From assembly GCF_900099835.1 (NCBI RefSeq), contig NZ_FNKP01000003.1, forward strand, positions 248,001 through 312,000: 64,000 nucleotides of DNA, given 5' to 3'. Of the stretch, positions 17,024 through 26,327 are shown piece after piece. This stretch comes from Paraburkholderia fungorum (lineage in GTDB: Bacteria > Pseudomonadota > Gammaproteobacteria > Burkholderiales > Burkholderiaceae). The notes below the pieces were generated by a model. It had not been told where the DNA came from, did no database searches, and saw nothing but the letters and a program-made list of their open reading frames with translations. A program made the translations under genes and the position numbers. How positions within the stretch are numbered: the first letter of the stretch is position 1; each line of letters begins with the position of its first letter.

Positions 17024-19324
17024 ATGAAACAGACAGAGACACAACAGCAGGCCGCGTTCGACTATCACGAGTTTCCGACCCCCGGAAAGATCTCCGTGGT
17101 CGCCAGCAAACCGCTCGTGACCCAGCGCGATCTCGCGTTGGCCTACACGCCCGGCGTGGCCGCCGTGTGCGAGTCCATCGCCGCCGATCCGCTGAAGGCG
17201 CACCGTTTCACGAGCCGCGGCAATCTGGTGGGCGTGATCACGAACGGCACAGCCGTGCTCGGCCTCGGCAACATCGGCGCACTGGCATCCAAGCCGGTCA
17301 TGGAGGGCAAGGCCGTCCTCTTCAAGAAGTTCGCGGGAATCGACGTCTTCGACATCGAGATCAACGAGACCGATCCGGACAAGCTGGTCGACATCATCGC
17401 GGGTCTCGAACCCACGTTCGGCGGCATCAATCTCGAGGACATCAAGGCGCCGGAATGCTTCACCGTGGAGCGCAAACTGCGCGAGCGCATGAAGATTCCG
17501 GTCTTCCACGACGATCAGCATGGCACCGCCATCACCGTGTCCGCAGCTTTCCTCAACGGGCTGAAGGTCGTCGGCAAGTCGATTTCAGAAGTGAAGGTCG
17601 TGACGTCGGGAGCCGGTGCGGCAGCGCTGGCCTGTCTGGACCTGCTGGTCGAACTCGGGCTTCCGCTCGAAAACATCTGGGCGACGGATATCGAAGGTGT
17701 CGTGTATCGCGGCCGTACCACGCTGATGGACCCGGCCAAGGAGCGCTTCGCGCAGGAGACGAAGGCCCGCACGCTGGCCGAAGTCATCGGCGGCGCGGAC
17801 GTATTTCTGGGTCTCTCGGTTGGCGGAATCCTGAGCGCGGAGATGCTCAAGCAAATGGCCGCGCGTCCGCTGATTCTCGCGCTTGCCAACCCCACGCCCG
17901 AAATCTTCCCGGAACTCGCGTATGCGACGCGCGACGATGTCGTTATCGCGACGGGCCGCTCCGACTATCCGAACCAGGTCAATAACGTCCTCTGTTTCCC
18001 GTACATCTTCCGCGGCGCGCTGGATGTCGGCGCAACGACGATCACCCGTGAAATGGAGATTGCCGCGGTTCACGCGATCGCAGGTCTCGCGGAAGAGGAG
18101 CAAAACGAAGTCGTCGCGGCAGCCTATGGCGCATCCGATGTGGCCTTCGGTCCGCAATATCTGATCCCCACGCCGTTCGACCCGCGTCTGATCGCCCGTA
18201 TTGCGCCGGCCGTGGCGAAGGCGGCGATGGAAAGCGGCGTCGCCACGCGTCCGCTGGCGGATCTGGACGCGTATGTCGAACAGCTGCAGCAATTCGTCTA
18301 CCACTCCGGCGCATTCATGAAGCCGCTGTTCGCGACCGCACGTCAGGTCGTGCGCGACGGCGGCAATGCGCGGATCGTCTTCACCGAGGGCGAAGACGAG
18401 CGCGTGCTTCGCGCCGTGCAGGTGATCGTCGACGAGAAGCTCGCGCGGCCGATCCTGGTCGGACGTCCCGAGGTGCTGCTGGCACGCATCGAGCGATTTG
18501 GTTTGCGGCTTCGACTCGGCCAGGATGTCGAAGTGACAAACCCGGAATACGACGAGCGTTTCCCGCAATACTGGACGACGTATTGGGAACTGATGTGCCG
18601 CGACGGCATTTCGAAGGAGATGGCGCGGGTCGAGATGCGACGTCGCCTGACGCTGATCGGCGCAATGATGGTGAAGCTCGGCGACGCGGACGGCATGATT
18701 TGCGGGACCGTTGGCGCATACCACGATCATTTGCGCTTTGTCGATCAGGTGATCGGCAGGAAGCCGGGGGCATCCACGTACGCGGCCATGAATATTCTGT
18801 TGCTCGATCAGCGGACGGTGGCACTGGTGGACACGCACATCAACGACGATCCCAACGCGGAGCAGATTGCGGAATTCACGATTGCCGCCGCTCGTCAGAT
18901 GGAGTGGCTGAACCTGACGCCGAAGGCCGCCCTGCTGTCGCGTTCGAATTTCGGTTCGGGCAGCGCGGCTTCGGGCGTGAAGATGCGCCGCGCGCTGGAG
19001 ATCGTCCGGCAGCAGGCTCCCGACATCGAGGCGGACGGCGAGATGCACGGTGACTGCGCGCTCGATGAAGCATTGCGGTTGCGCCTTCTGCCTAACTCGC
19101 CGCTTAAGGGGCCTGCCAATCTCCTCGTCTGCCCGAACGTGGATGCGGGCAACATTGCCTACAACCTGCTCAAGACCGAAGCGGGCAGCAATGTCGCGGT
19201 CGGACCTTTCCTGCTCGGCGTCAACGCGCCGGTCAACATCCTCACGTCGAGTTCGACGGTGCGGCGGATCGTCAACATGGCGGCGCTGACGGTGATCGAA
19301 GCGAATCGCAACGCGTCCGCGTAA
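17024..19324 (+). CDS. maeB: NADP-dependent malic enzyme with phosphotransacetylase-like tail
   Basis: A 766-residue protein of the MaeB class, which decarboxylates malate to pyruvate with reduction of NADP, supplying NADPH and pyruvate in the cytoplasm. Residues 1-430 are the malic enzyme: [20 protein letters not shown], the metal-binding [18 protein letters not shown], the dinucleotide loop [17 protein letters not shown] and [14 protein letters not shown]. Residues 435-766 resemble phosphate acetyltransferase ([40 protein letters not shown]), a regulatory domain in known MaeB enzymes that responds to acetyl-CoA. Full length for the family. Divergent from a LysR gene, with an inverted repeat between, so substrate-responsive control is likely. 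Confidence 0.95.
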   Translation: MKQTETQQQAAFDYHEFPTPGKISVVASKPLVTQRDLALAYTPGVAAVCESIAADPLKAHRFTSRGNLVGVITNGTAVLGLGNIGALASKPVMEGKAVLFKKFAGIDVFDIEINETDPDKLVDIIAGLEPTFGGINLEDIKAPECFTVERKLRERMKIPVFHDDQHGTAITVSAAFLNGLKVVGKSISEVKVVTSGAGAAALACLDLLVELGLPLENIWATDIEGVVYRGRTTLMDPAKERFAQETKARTLAEVIGGADVFLGLSVGGILSAEMLKQMAARPLILALANPTPEIFPELAYATRDDVVIATGRSDYPNQVNNVLCFPYIFRGALDVGATTITREMEIAAVHAIAGLAEEEQNEVVAAAYGASDVAFGPQYLIPTPFDPRLIARIAPAVAKAAMESGVATRPLADLDAYVEQLQQFVYHSGAFMKPLFATARQVVRDGGNARIVFTEGEDERVLRAVQVIVDEKLARPILVGRPEVLLARIERFGLRLRLGQDVEVTNPEYDERFPQYWTTYWELMCRDGISKEMARVEMRRRLTLIGAMMVKLGDADGMICGTVGAYHDHLRFVDQVIGRKPGASTYAAMNILLLDQRTVALVDTHINDDPNAEQIAEFTIAAARQMEWLNLTPKAALLSRSNFGSGSAASGVKMRRALEIVRQQAPDIEADGEMHGDCALDEALRLRLLPNSPLKGPANLLVCPNVDAGNIAYNLLKTEAGSNVAVGPFLLGVNAPVNILTSSSTVRRIVNMAALTVIEANRNASA

Positions 19325-19731
19325 TCGGGCGGCGAGGTTCGGTGACGGGACAACAGTGATTGAAGGACCGCATACCGGCGATCCCGGCGGCAATGCGATC
19401 GCTACCGAAGCCGGCCACGCGATCGTGAAGAAACTTGCATAACGCGCCGCGAGGGGTTGCGCACTTAACCCGGCTTTGCGCCTACTCGGGCGCGGGGCCG
19501 GGCCTCTTCCGGGGGGCAACGTTGCCCCTCATCCGCCTGGACAATTCAAAAGCTTGAAACCGGTTCGGCAACCACCGAACCTTTCAATCTATGTTGTATG
19601 ATGACGTACAAGAAAAATTAGTCAGATAAGTTCTGATTTCCCGTCATCAACCGGTACAACGGCAAAGCAATAACGGCGACCTGCTGCAGTGGCCAGTCCA
19701 CCCCATGCGCGCCGACAACATCATTCGAGAC
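19325..19731. other. gene-free stretch with hairpins after maeB
   Basis: A 29-codon frame from a GTG at 19356 (VIEGPHTGDPGGNAIATEAG) has plausible codon use but is too short to call. CCCGGC (19469-19474) can pair with GCCGGG (19497-19502), and a perfect 16-base palindrome GGGGCAAC/GTTGCCCC lies at 19513-19528. Neither is followed by a T-run. They may stop or protect the maeB transcript. Confidence 0.45.
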
Positions 19732-20754
19732 ATGAGCACTTCTATAAAAACGACGGAACCACGCGTTTCCGCACAATTCTTTTCGCAACCCAAATTGCTG
19801 ATCACGCTGGCGACCTTGTGCTGCGCGCTGTGGGGCAGTTCGTATCCCGCCATCAAGATTGGATATGCGCTGCTGGGCATTACGCCGAATGACATTCCAT
19901 CGAAACTGATTTTTGCCGGCTACAGGTTCGCAATAGCAGGACTGGCGCTGCTGATACTTGCCGCGTTATCGAAAAAGCCCTTGCTCAATTTAACGCGGAG
20001 AAATGCCGGACAGTTGATGCTTTTAGGTTTCACGCAGACCGCCATTCAATATGTTTTCTTCTATATCGGCCTCGCTTACACGACGGGCGTGCGCAGTTCG
20101 ATATTGAATTCGACGACGACCTTCTTTAGCGTATTACTCGCCCATTTTATTTACCGGAACGACAAGATTTCGCCTCGCAAAGCGGCCGGATGCCTGTTGG
20201 GATTCGCGGGCGTCATGGTCGTCAATTTCGGCGATGGTTTATACGACTTTTCATTTACGTTGCGCGGAGAAGGTTTCATCGTGATTGCCGCGTTTGTCCT
20301 TTCCGCCGCTTCGATTTACGGCAAGCGCGTTTCGCAACAGATGGACGTGATGGTCATGACCGGCTACCAGTTGGGATTCGGCGGCCTGGTTCTGTTGACA
20401 GCCGGTTACGCTGCAGGCGGAACGCTGCGCGAATTCACGCCCGCATCGGCGGCATTGCTGGGATATCTGGCGATTCTCTCTGCCGTCGCGTTCACTTTGT
20501 GGAGTTTGCTTCTGAAGTACAACCCCGTCGGCAAAGTGACCATTTTCAATTTCCTCGTGCCCGTGTTTGGCACGGCGCTGTCGGCGATCTGTCTGAACGA
20601 GAACATCATGGAGTGGAAGAACCTCGTGGCGCTCGTTCTGGTATGCAGCGGAATTTGGCTGGTCACCCGTTTGCCGCAAGTGCGCTCGCGTCATTCGAAT
20701 CCGGCGGATACGTTGGCGGGATCGGCTTCTTCGGCATCCCGCCCGGCGAATTGA
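19732..20754 (+). CDS. EamA (DMT-superfamily) transporter
   Basis: A 340-residue inner-membrane protein made of two EamA repeats of five helices each. The first repeat starts LLITLATLCCALWGSSYPAI and the second begins near FIVIAAFVLSAASIYGKRVS. I start at the ATG at 19732 (MSTSIKTTEPRVSAQFF); another ATG 27 bases upstream is in frame and possible. Members export amino acids, purines or other metabolites. The substrate cannot be read from sequence. Base composition is slightly more AT-rich than neighbours. No operon partners. Confidence 0.87.
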   Translation: MSTSIKTTEPRVSAQFFSQPKLLITLATLCCALWGSSYPAIKIGYALLGITPNDIPSKLIFAGYRFAIAGLALLILAALSKKPLLNLTRRNAGQLMLLGFTQTAIQYVFFYIGLAYTTGVRSSILNSTTTFFSVLLAHFIYRNDKISPRKAAGCLLGFAGVMVVNFGDGLYDFSFTLRGEGFIVIAAFVLSAASIYGKRVSQQMDVMVMTGYQLGFGGLVLLTAGYAAGGTLREFTPASAALLGYLAILSAVAFTLWSLLLKYNPVGKVTIFNFLVPVFGTALSAICLNENIMEWKNLVALVLVCSGIWLVTRLPQVRSRHSNPADTLAGSASSASRPAN

Positions 20755-20989
20755 AAACGATCTGGCTTGGGATGGTGTGACCGCGACGCGCTATCGGATG
20801 CTTTGGACATGTAGTTGCACGTCTGCTTCGAGATGCACGTTCGGGCTTGTGATGAACAGTTCGAAGCGGTGGCGCTGATCCACGCGCCTGTCGTTTTTCC
20901 GACGCCCTCAAAGATAGCGTCGGATACACACGCGTCATATCGGCGAAGGACCGTTACAAACGACCCTCGCCGAGCCACGCATCTGCACA

Positions 20990-22300
20990 TCAAGTGCGCA
21001 GCACACTCTCCACGCGCGGACGCCCGGCATCGCCCTCGCCCTGCTCCACGGATTCGGTCGATGCCTTGTGCAGGTCCATCCCGCTGGTTTCAGGCAGGAA
21101 AATAGCCGCACAGAATGCAATCGCGTACGCGCACAGCGCGCACGCGCCCATCGCCGTACCGAGTGGCAAAGACGCGGCAAGGAGGCCCACCGTCGCCGGA
21201 ACGACGGAGCCGAAGCCGCGTCCACCGCCGAGGCAAAAGCCCTGGCCGCTGGCCCGGATGTTGGTCGGGAACAACTCAGCGAAGGTCGGCAACATGCCCG
21301 AAGCCAAAGCAGCCTGAAAGGCGCCCAGAAAGAAACTCAGCGCGATGGTAACGGTGGCCCCGATCGGAGCGAGCAAATAGACGGCGACGTTGGCCGCCTG
21401 CAGCACCAGGAAAGTCATGAACGCCGGCCGCCGACCCACGCGGTCCGACATCCATCCGTAGAAGAACGGCCCGACGAGAGAGCCGACGATATTGAACGCG
21501 AGATAGCCCGCGCTCGTCGCAACCGACAGGTGCAATGCGGTGCGCAAATAGGTCGGCAGCCAGGTGATCATCACATACGCGCCGCCGTAGATTCCCGTCG
21601 CCATGATCACTGCGGCCAACGTGCGACGCAGGTGAGCACGCGCGAAGATCTCCCAGAACGGCGTCGGCGTGACGCCGTTGTCGCGTGCCGCCTTCGCGTC
21701 GGCGTAGGCGCCCGACTCCGGCACCAGTCGGCGGATAAACAGAATCAGGCCCGCCGGCAAGATGCCGATCGCGAAAAATACGCGCCAGCCGATCTGCTCG
21801 GGGAATAGCGAGGCAATGACCGGCAGTAGCGCAACCGACAGCGCATAGCCGAGTGCATAGCCACTCTGGACAGATGCGGCGACCCGGCCACGCAGCGCAG
21901 GCCGGATAACCTCGCTGATGAGCACGCCGCCCACGGCTGCTTCGCCACCGTAACCCAGACCTTGCATCACGCGGATGCCGAACAGCACGGGAAACGAATT
22001 GGCGAAAGCTGCGGCGACCGTGAAGACGCCCACCCACAGGATCGTGAACTGCAACACGCGGACGCGTCCGATTCTGTCGGCGAGAATGCCCGCGCCCCAT
22101 CCTCCGATAGCCACCCCCAGCAGCGCCGCCGTCGCCAGATAACCCACTTGCGGATGAGTCAGTCCGAGCGTCGCAATCAGGGCCGGAATCACTAGCGAGA
22201 AGATGGTGGCATCCATCGAATCGAGGCCAAGCCCGGCGAAACACGCCCAGTAGGTGCGCCGCTCGACAGGCGTGAGATCAGAGTACCAACCCAGACGCAT
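20990..22300 (-). CDS. MFS transporter (sugar/acid:H+ symporter-like)
   Basis: A 436-residue, 12-span major facilitator protein. Signatures are the first-loop motif GWGAGILADRIGRVRVLQFT between helices 2 and 3, the helix-4 arginine segment GIRVMQGLGYGGEAAVGGVL, and the second-half repeat GWMSDRVGRRPAFMTFLVLQ. The GLGYGGE motif and the opening (CFAGLGLDSMDATIFSLVIP) resemble the sialate/lactate and aromatic-acid symporter branches. Substrate unknown. It stands alone with long non-coding flanks. The C-terminal 35 residues are hydrophilic. Confidence 0.87.
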   Translation of the reverse strand: MRLGWYSDLTPVERRTYWACFAGLGLDSMDATIFSLVIPALIATLGLTHPQVGYLATAALLGVAIGGWGAGILADRIGRVRVLQFTILWVGVFTVAAAFANSFPVLFGIRVMQGLGYGGEAAVGGVLISEVIRPALRGRVAASVQSGYALGYALSVALLPVIASLFPEQIGWRVFFAIGILPAGLILFIRRLVPESGAYADAKAARDNGVTPTPFWEIFARAHLRRTLAAVIMATGIYGGAYVMITWLPTYLRTALHLSVATSAGYLAFNIVGSLVGPFFYGWMSDRVGRRPAFMTFLVLQAANVAVYLLAPIGATVTIALSFFLGAFQAALASGMLPTFAELFPTNIRASGQGFCLGGGRGFGSVVPATVGLLAASLPLGTAMGACALCAYAIAFCAAIFLPETSGMDLHKASTESVEQGEGDAGRPRVESVLRT

Positions 22301-23078
22301 TTTTTTCCTCTCAATACGGTGAATATGGTGAAGGTGCAGCTTGATGCTTTGGGGCAGTTTGCCGTTGATCGCGCGAATGGCGTGGGCGAGTACGTGGCGG
22401 GATAGCCGGTAAATTCAGCATGGCTTATGCCTGCACATCGAACGGTCTGATGCGCGTCGACCGGAGCTTCTGCTGGAACCCGGCGTCTTGCCGTATGCGC
22501 GAAAATGGCCCGGACAAACTGCGTAGAAGAAGATATGTCGAGCCACCGCCTGGTACGCACGTTAGCGAAGCGCGGCCCGGTGAAGAACATCGGGTTAACC
22601 ACAGGCTATGCAGATCACATCGTGCTTCCGCTCTTTTCCGTCTATGTATCTGGAGCGCTGGAAATTCGCGAGGAGCCCCGGCCGCGACGACTTCGAGTTA
22701 TTTCTTCAGCAGATGGGAAGCAGTCTTCGCGGCGGTTTGATGCGAGAGTGCTGATAAATAAATTAGATGGGTTGGGTGCCAGATTGCAGTGAGGTGAGCA
22801 GAGAGTCAGACATAGGTCGAGCGTGACGCTATGTGCGCAGTTACCTCAGGACGGGTCATCGACCTTTCCAATTGCTTTCAATAAAGTGTGTAATGGCGTC
22901 GAACGTTGTAGTGAAAAGATCCGGCTGCTGGTGAAGTCAAATGCCTGAGATCTCCCGGCGTTGTCCTTGGTCTGTTGTCGGAAAACTCAGGGATTGCGAC
23001 AGCCGAAGTCGGCCCGTGGACGTTCTTTCAAAAATCCCTTTAGCGGCCGTCGGGCGCTGTGGCGTTCGAGTTTAGTTT
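22301..23078. other. 778-base stretch without a supported gene
   Basis: Several frames of 90-136 codons overlap on both strands (best on plus: 22505-22792) but none has a family signature, ribosome site or clear coding bias. It may hold decayed sequence: short protein-like runs such as a minus-strand PDLFTTTFDAITHFIESNWK near 22.87-22.92 kb end at stops. The MFS promoter must lie at its left end. Confidence 0.4.
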
Positions 23079-24110
23079 TCAAAGTGAAGGGGTTTCAAGT
23101 GCGCTCCACTGCTCAAGCTTGTCCGCCTGTTTTTGCAGCCATATTCGCGGAAGCACGGCGGAGCCCCATTCATCGCTACGGCTCGCATACTCGCCCAGAA
23201 ACCAGAAATGTCGCGCGGAAACGAATAGCGCTATCGCCGCATAATCACTCGTAGAGAGGGGCGACACCTCTCGATAGCCATCGACGAAGTACTTCCATCG
23301 TTCACTCTGCCCGGTGCTTAGATCCTGTTCCGTATTGCTCAACAAGATTGCCCATAGGTAGACCGCGAGATCGTATGCAAGATAGCCTGGGCCGCCGTCA
23401 TCGAAGTCAAAAAACGAACCAACGCGGCGACCGTCCGAAGAACTCGTCATGAACGTGTTTCCACCGTGGCAGTCGCCATGGCAAAAGACCGTTGTCAGTT
23501 GCGTCGTTGCTTCGATTTTTGCGATCAGATTCGAGGCTATTTCTTTCAGGCGTTCCGAAAGACCCTCGTCCATCGATGCATGATTCAATAGCCGCTGTAA
23601 CGGTCGATGGACAAGATGCTGTAAATCCAGAACGTAACGACTCGCCGGCCCGCTATAACTTCGCGCCAATCGATGCAGAGTAGCAAGGCTGGCCGCCATC
23701 GTCTTCGTGTCCTGTAAGTCCGTACCGGGAGGATCCCCAGCCAGGAACTCAAATACGACGAGCGAACGGTTGCCTTCTGCTACGTCGGCTTCGATACTCA
23801 GCGCGCCCGCGTGGGTAGCAAGCGGTGCAGCCACATCGCCACCTGCTGCCTTCAAATGGCAAAGCAGTGAGGTTTCGTAAGCGACGTTTGACTCCCCTCT
23901 CGCTCGACGTGAACTGAGGCGAGCTATCTTGCTGCTGCCATCGGAAAAGCGAAGAAGATAGACATCGTTGAATCCTCTTCTCAGCAAGCTACATTCGAAC
24001 GGTGAGTCAAACGGATAGGCCGAAGCGATGAAATCGCGGAGGTCGCTTCCGTCGATTGTTGAATACACAGCGCGAAGTGGCTTTGAGGAGACAAACTTGC
24101 TATCTGCCAT
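23079..24110 (-). CDS. aminoglycoside-phosphotransferase-fold kinase (APH/homoserine kinase type)
   Basis: A 343-residue cytoplasmic protein. I start at MADSKFVSSKPLRAVY (ATG complementary to 24108-24110) rather than 20 codons upstream. The protein kinase-like APH fold is clear: the N-lobe (LLRRGFNDVYLLRFSDGSSK), the catalytic loop TVFCHGDCHGGNTF with HGD as Brenner motif, and the metal site FFDFDDGGPGYLAYDLAVYL. Members phosphorylate antibiotics, homoserine, choline or other small alcohols. The fold alone does not establish resistance. No operon partners; GC is a little lower than surrounding genes. Confidence 0.87.
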   Translation of the reverse strand: MADSKFVSSKPLRAVYSTIDGSDLRDFIASAYPFDSPFECSLLRRGFNDVYLLRFSDGSSKIARLSSRRARGESNVAYETSLLCHLKAAGGDVAAPLATHAGALSIEADVAEGNRSLVVFEFLAGDPPGTDLQDTKTMAASLATLHRLARSYSGPASRYVLDLQHLVHRPLQRLLNHASMDEGLSERLKEIASNLIAKIEATTQLTTVFCHGDCHGGNTFMTSSSDGRRVGSFFDFDDGGPGYLAYDLAVYLWAILLSNTEQDLSTGQSERWKYFVDGYREVSPLSTSDYAAIALFVSARHFWFLGEYASRSDEWGSAVLPRIWLQKQADKLEQWSALETPSL

Positions 24111-24612
24111 GGATACGCTCCCGAACGGGTGTGATCGACTATTGTGCTGGCGTTTTCTTTCAACGAGCAATCATCGAACGCCGCCCCGATTGCAGGCGTC
24201 AGAGCAACGATCGTCAGCATCTTCATCACCCTGCACGCTTAAATTGGAAGGGGCCTCTCCCATCCGGCACTCAGGCGTTTCGTGGGAAAGAGAACTTTAC
24301 GTTATTCGTTCTCTTTCACCATAAAACGAATGATTTTAACGTTTCACAATGCACTCTAATGCAGTTTTAGCCAAATCTGTCCGTCCACATGCATCAATCG
24401 AAAATCGACAAAGATGAATATCAGAAACGCATGAATCACCCCCAGCACAACTCAGATCAAACAATCTCGACTACTTTAGGCCGCCATTTCACTAAAGACG
24501 CACATATTCTTGCCGTTAACCCGATCTCGCCTGCTGCAAACCGACGCTCCGGTATTCAGCAAGTTGTTCGGTCAAGCAGACAAGCTGGCCGTCGAATCCA
24601 ATAAGGACTTGA
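24111..24612. other. 502-base promoter region before the envelope operon
   Basis: AT-rich and without a convincing gene. Runs of TTTT and AAAA near 24300-24370 suit a promoter for the plus-strand operon starting at 24613. It also contains the kinase promoter reading left. No operator-like symmetry stood out. Confidence 0.45.
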
Positions 24613-26301
24613 ATGACGATTCGCAGCCCAATCGTACTGGGGGTAGCACTTTGTGTATCTGGTTGCGCCATTAATCCCCAAACCGGTCAACCCGAAATCG
24701 CCGCGCCTGTTAAGACCCAATTCAATAGCGTTTTTAATAATGCCGACCCCTGCTCTAACAATGATCGCAATATCGGCATTGCCGTTGGCGTAGTCGCCGG
24801 AGGGGTAATTGGCTATTTGGCCCATGGCGCAAAAGGCGCTGCTGCCGGTGCGGTGCTGGGAGCGGGTGGCGGCTTCCTGGTCGGTCACGTGCTGGACTCG
24901 CGTCGCTGCAATCTCTACAGGATTGCACAGGCTAACGGATTGAAGCTGGAGTCTGCGCCCATCACGCAAGAGCAACCTTCGGGGGCGAGCACGGCGGACA
25001 AACAAACGACCGTTGGACTCGATGTCCAACTCGAGAACAAATCGGACGAGTTTGTTTCGGGTACGGCGGAACTGACACCGCAGGCCCGCAAGTACCTGGC
25101 GCAGATCGCGAACGAGTACGCGCCGAAAACGCTGCTGGCTGGTCTTCCGTCGAACGCTACAGCAGAGCAGCGCGCGCAGGCGGGCGCACGTAAAGTTTTG
25201 ATCGTCGGCCACACCGATGAAAGCGACGCGTCACTCGGTGCCGATCCTGCCACGCTCTCGCAGCAGCGCGCAAAAGCCGTAGCCAGGATATTCGTCGATG
25301 AAGGCGTTCCCGTGCAGAATATTTTTTATCAGGGCGCGGGAGACGCTTTGCCGATTGCATCCAATGCAACGGTTCAGGGCCGCGAGGAAAACCAGCGAGT
25401 CCAGATCGTCGACGTTCCCACGGAAGCGGATCTGCAACGGTTCCTGTCGGAGCGCAGAGCCGACCCGGCGAACTACCGGTTTGCCAGTGAAATCGCTACT
25501 CCGGCCGATCGCGCTAACTCGAACATAAACAAAGACCCGGCCCAGGTCGCAGCGAAAGATACATCAGCAGCACCGACGGCACACGCGACGAAGCCCAGGA
25601 CACGTCCGGCGCCGGCGACGGACACCACCGACAAAACCGCGAACGCGAGTGGCAGCAAGAGCGACTCTGGCGCAAACACGGCGAGCGCCGGACCGAACGC
25701 GTCCGCTCCGGCCCGGACCACCGCAACAGCCAACGCTCCTGGCTTCGGGTACAACTTCGGCGGCACGCCGACGACAGGCTCGGGCATTCCTGTGCGGCTG
25801 GGTTCTGCGCCGGCCAAATCGTCGTTCAGCCTGGTCAGCAACGCGAACGCGGGCGCGCCCATGACTCTCAACTCGTGCCTGGGCGACCGCCCGCACAACG
25901 CGTCGGCAGTGCGCAACCTCGCGACCGACCAGGCATTGAACGTACGCGACTATCTGCCGGGATTCTATGGCGCACCGTGGGCAGCGGGATTGGGCGGCAA
26001 TCTCGTCGCGTTGCTCAACGTACGCGTGCCGAGTGATGCAGGCAGCCCGGTTCCGCAGCCCGAGTTGAAGATCTACAAGGACTATGCGGGCAATGCAAAG
26101 CAGAAGCCGTCCTACTCCGCGCACGTGCCGGTCAATGTGTATCGCGGAAGCGATGCCACGCTTTATCGCGTGTTTGTCGGCGGACCGATGCAGTGCATGG
26201 ACCTCGTCGTGCCGACCAGCACGCCTCGTGCGACAGGCAACGTCTACTACACCAACCGCTCGGTCGACTACACCGCATCCGGCGATTTCGCGCTCCACTA
26301 A
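24613..26301 (+). CDS. OmpA-domain lipoprotein with glycine zipper and novel C-terminal domain
   Basis: A 562-residue outer-membrane-type lipoprotein, first gene of a four-gene operon. Residues 1-18 are a lipoprotein signal (lipobox VSGC, C18). Residues 52-95 form a glycine zipper (IGIAVGVVAGGVIGYLAHGA). Residues 135-267 are an OmpA-like peptidoglycan-binding domain: VLIVGHTDESDAS (G199-D202), LSQQRAKAVARIF and ENQRVQI. It is interrupted by a small insert compared with the standard domain. Residues 285-390 are an Ala/Pro/Thr-rich linker. Residues 405-562 are an unassigned domain with two cysteines (LNSCLGDRP, PMQCMDLVV). The protein likely tethers an envelope complex to peptidoglycan. The next gene starts 26 bases after the stop. 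Confidence 0.85.
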   Translation: MTIRSPIVLGVALCVSGCAINPQTGQPEIAAPVKTQFNSVFNNADPCSNNDRNIGIAVGVVAGGVIGYLAHGAKGAAAGAVLGAGGGFLVGHVLDSRRCNLYRIAQANGLKLESAPITQEQPSGASTADKQTTVGLDVQLENKSDEFVSGTAELTPQARKYLAQIANEYAPKTLLAGLPSNATAEQRAQAGARKVLIVGHTDESDASLGADPATLSQQRAKAVARIFVDEGVPVQNIFYQGAGDALPIASNATVQGREENQRVQIVDVPTEADLQRFLSERRADPANYRFASEIATPADRANSNINKDPAQVAAKDTSAAPTAHATKPRTRPAPATDTTDKTANASGSKSDSGANTASAGPNASAPARTTATANAPGFGYNFGGTPTTGSGIPVRLGSAPAKSSFSLVSNANAGAPMTLNSCLGDRPHNASAVRNLATDQALNVRDYLPGFYGAPWAAGLGGNLVALLNVRVPSDAGSPVPQPELKIYKDYAGNAKQKPSYSAHVPVNVYRGSDATLYRVFVGGPMQCMDLVVPTSTPRATGNVYYTNRSVDYTASGDFALH

Positions 26302-26327
26302 TCTAATTAATAATCCGAGGGTCAATC

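Noticed and set aside
17585..19519. 644-codon minus-strand frame
   Set aside because: Lies antisense to maeB, whose motifs are unmistakable; rich in Arg and His with no family signature.
22505..22792. 95-codon plus-strand frame in the long gap
   Set aside because: No family signature or ribosome site; not enough to call a gene.
23079..24110. Antibiotic resistance gene
   Set aside because: The APH fold is shared by many metabolic kinases; nothing in the sequence points to an antibiotic substrate.
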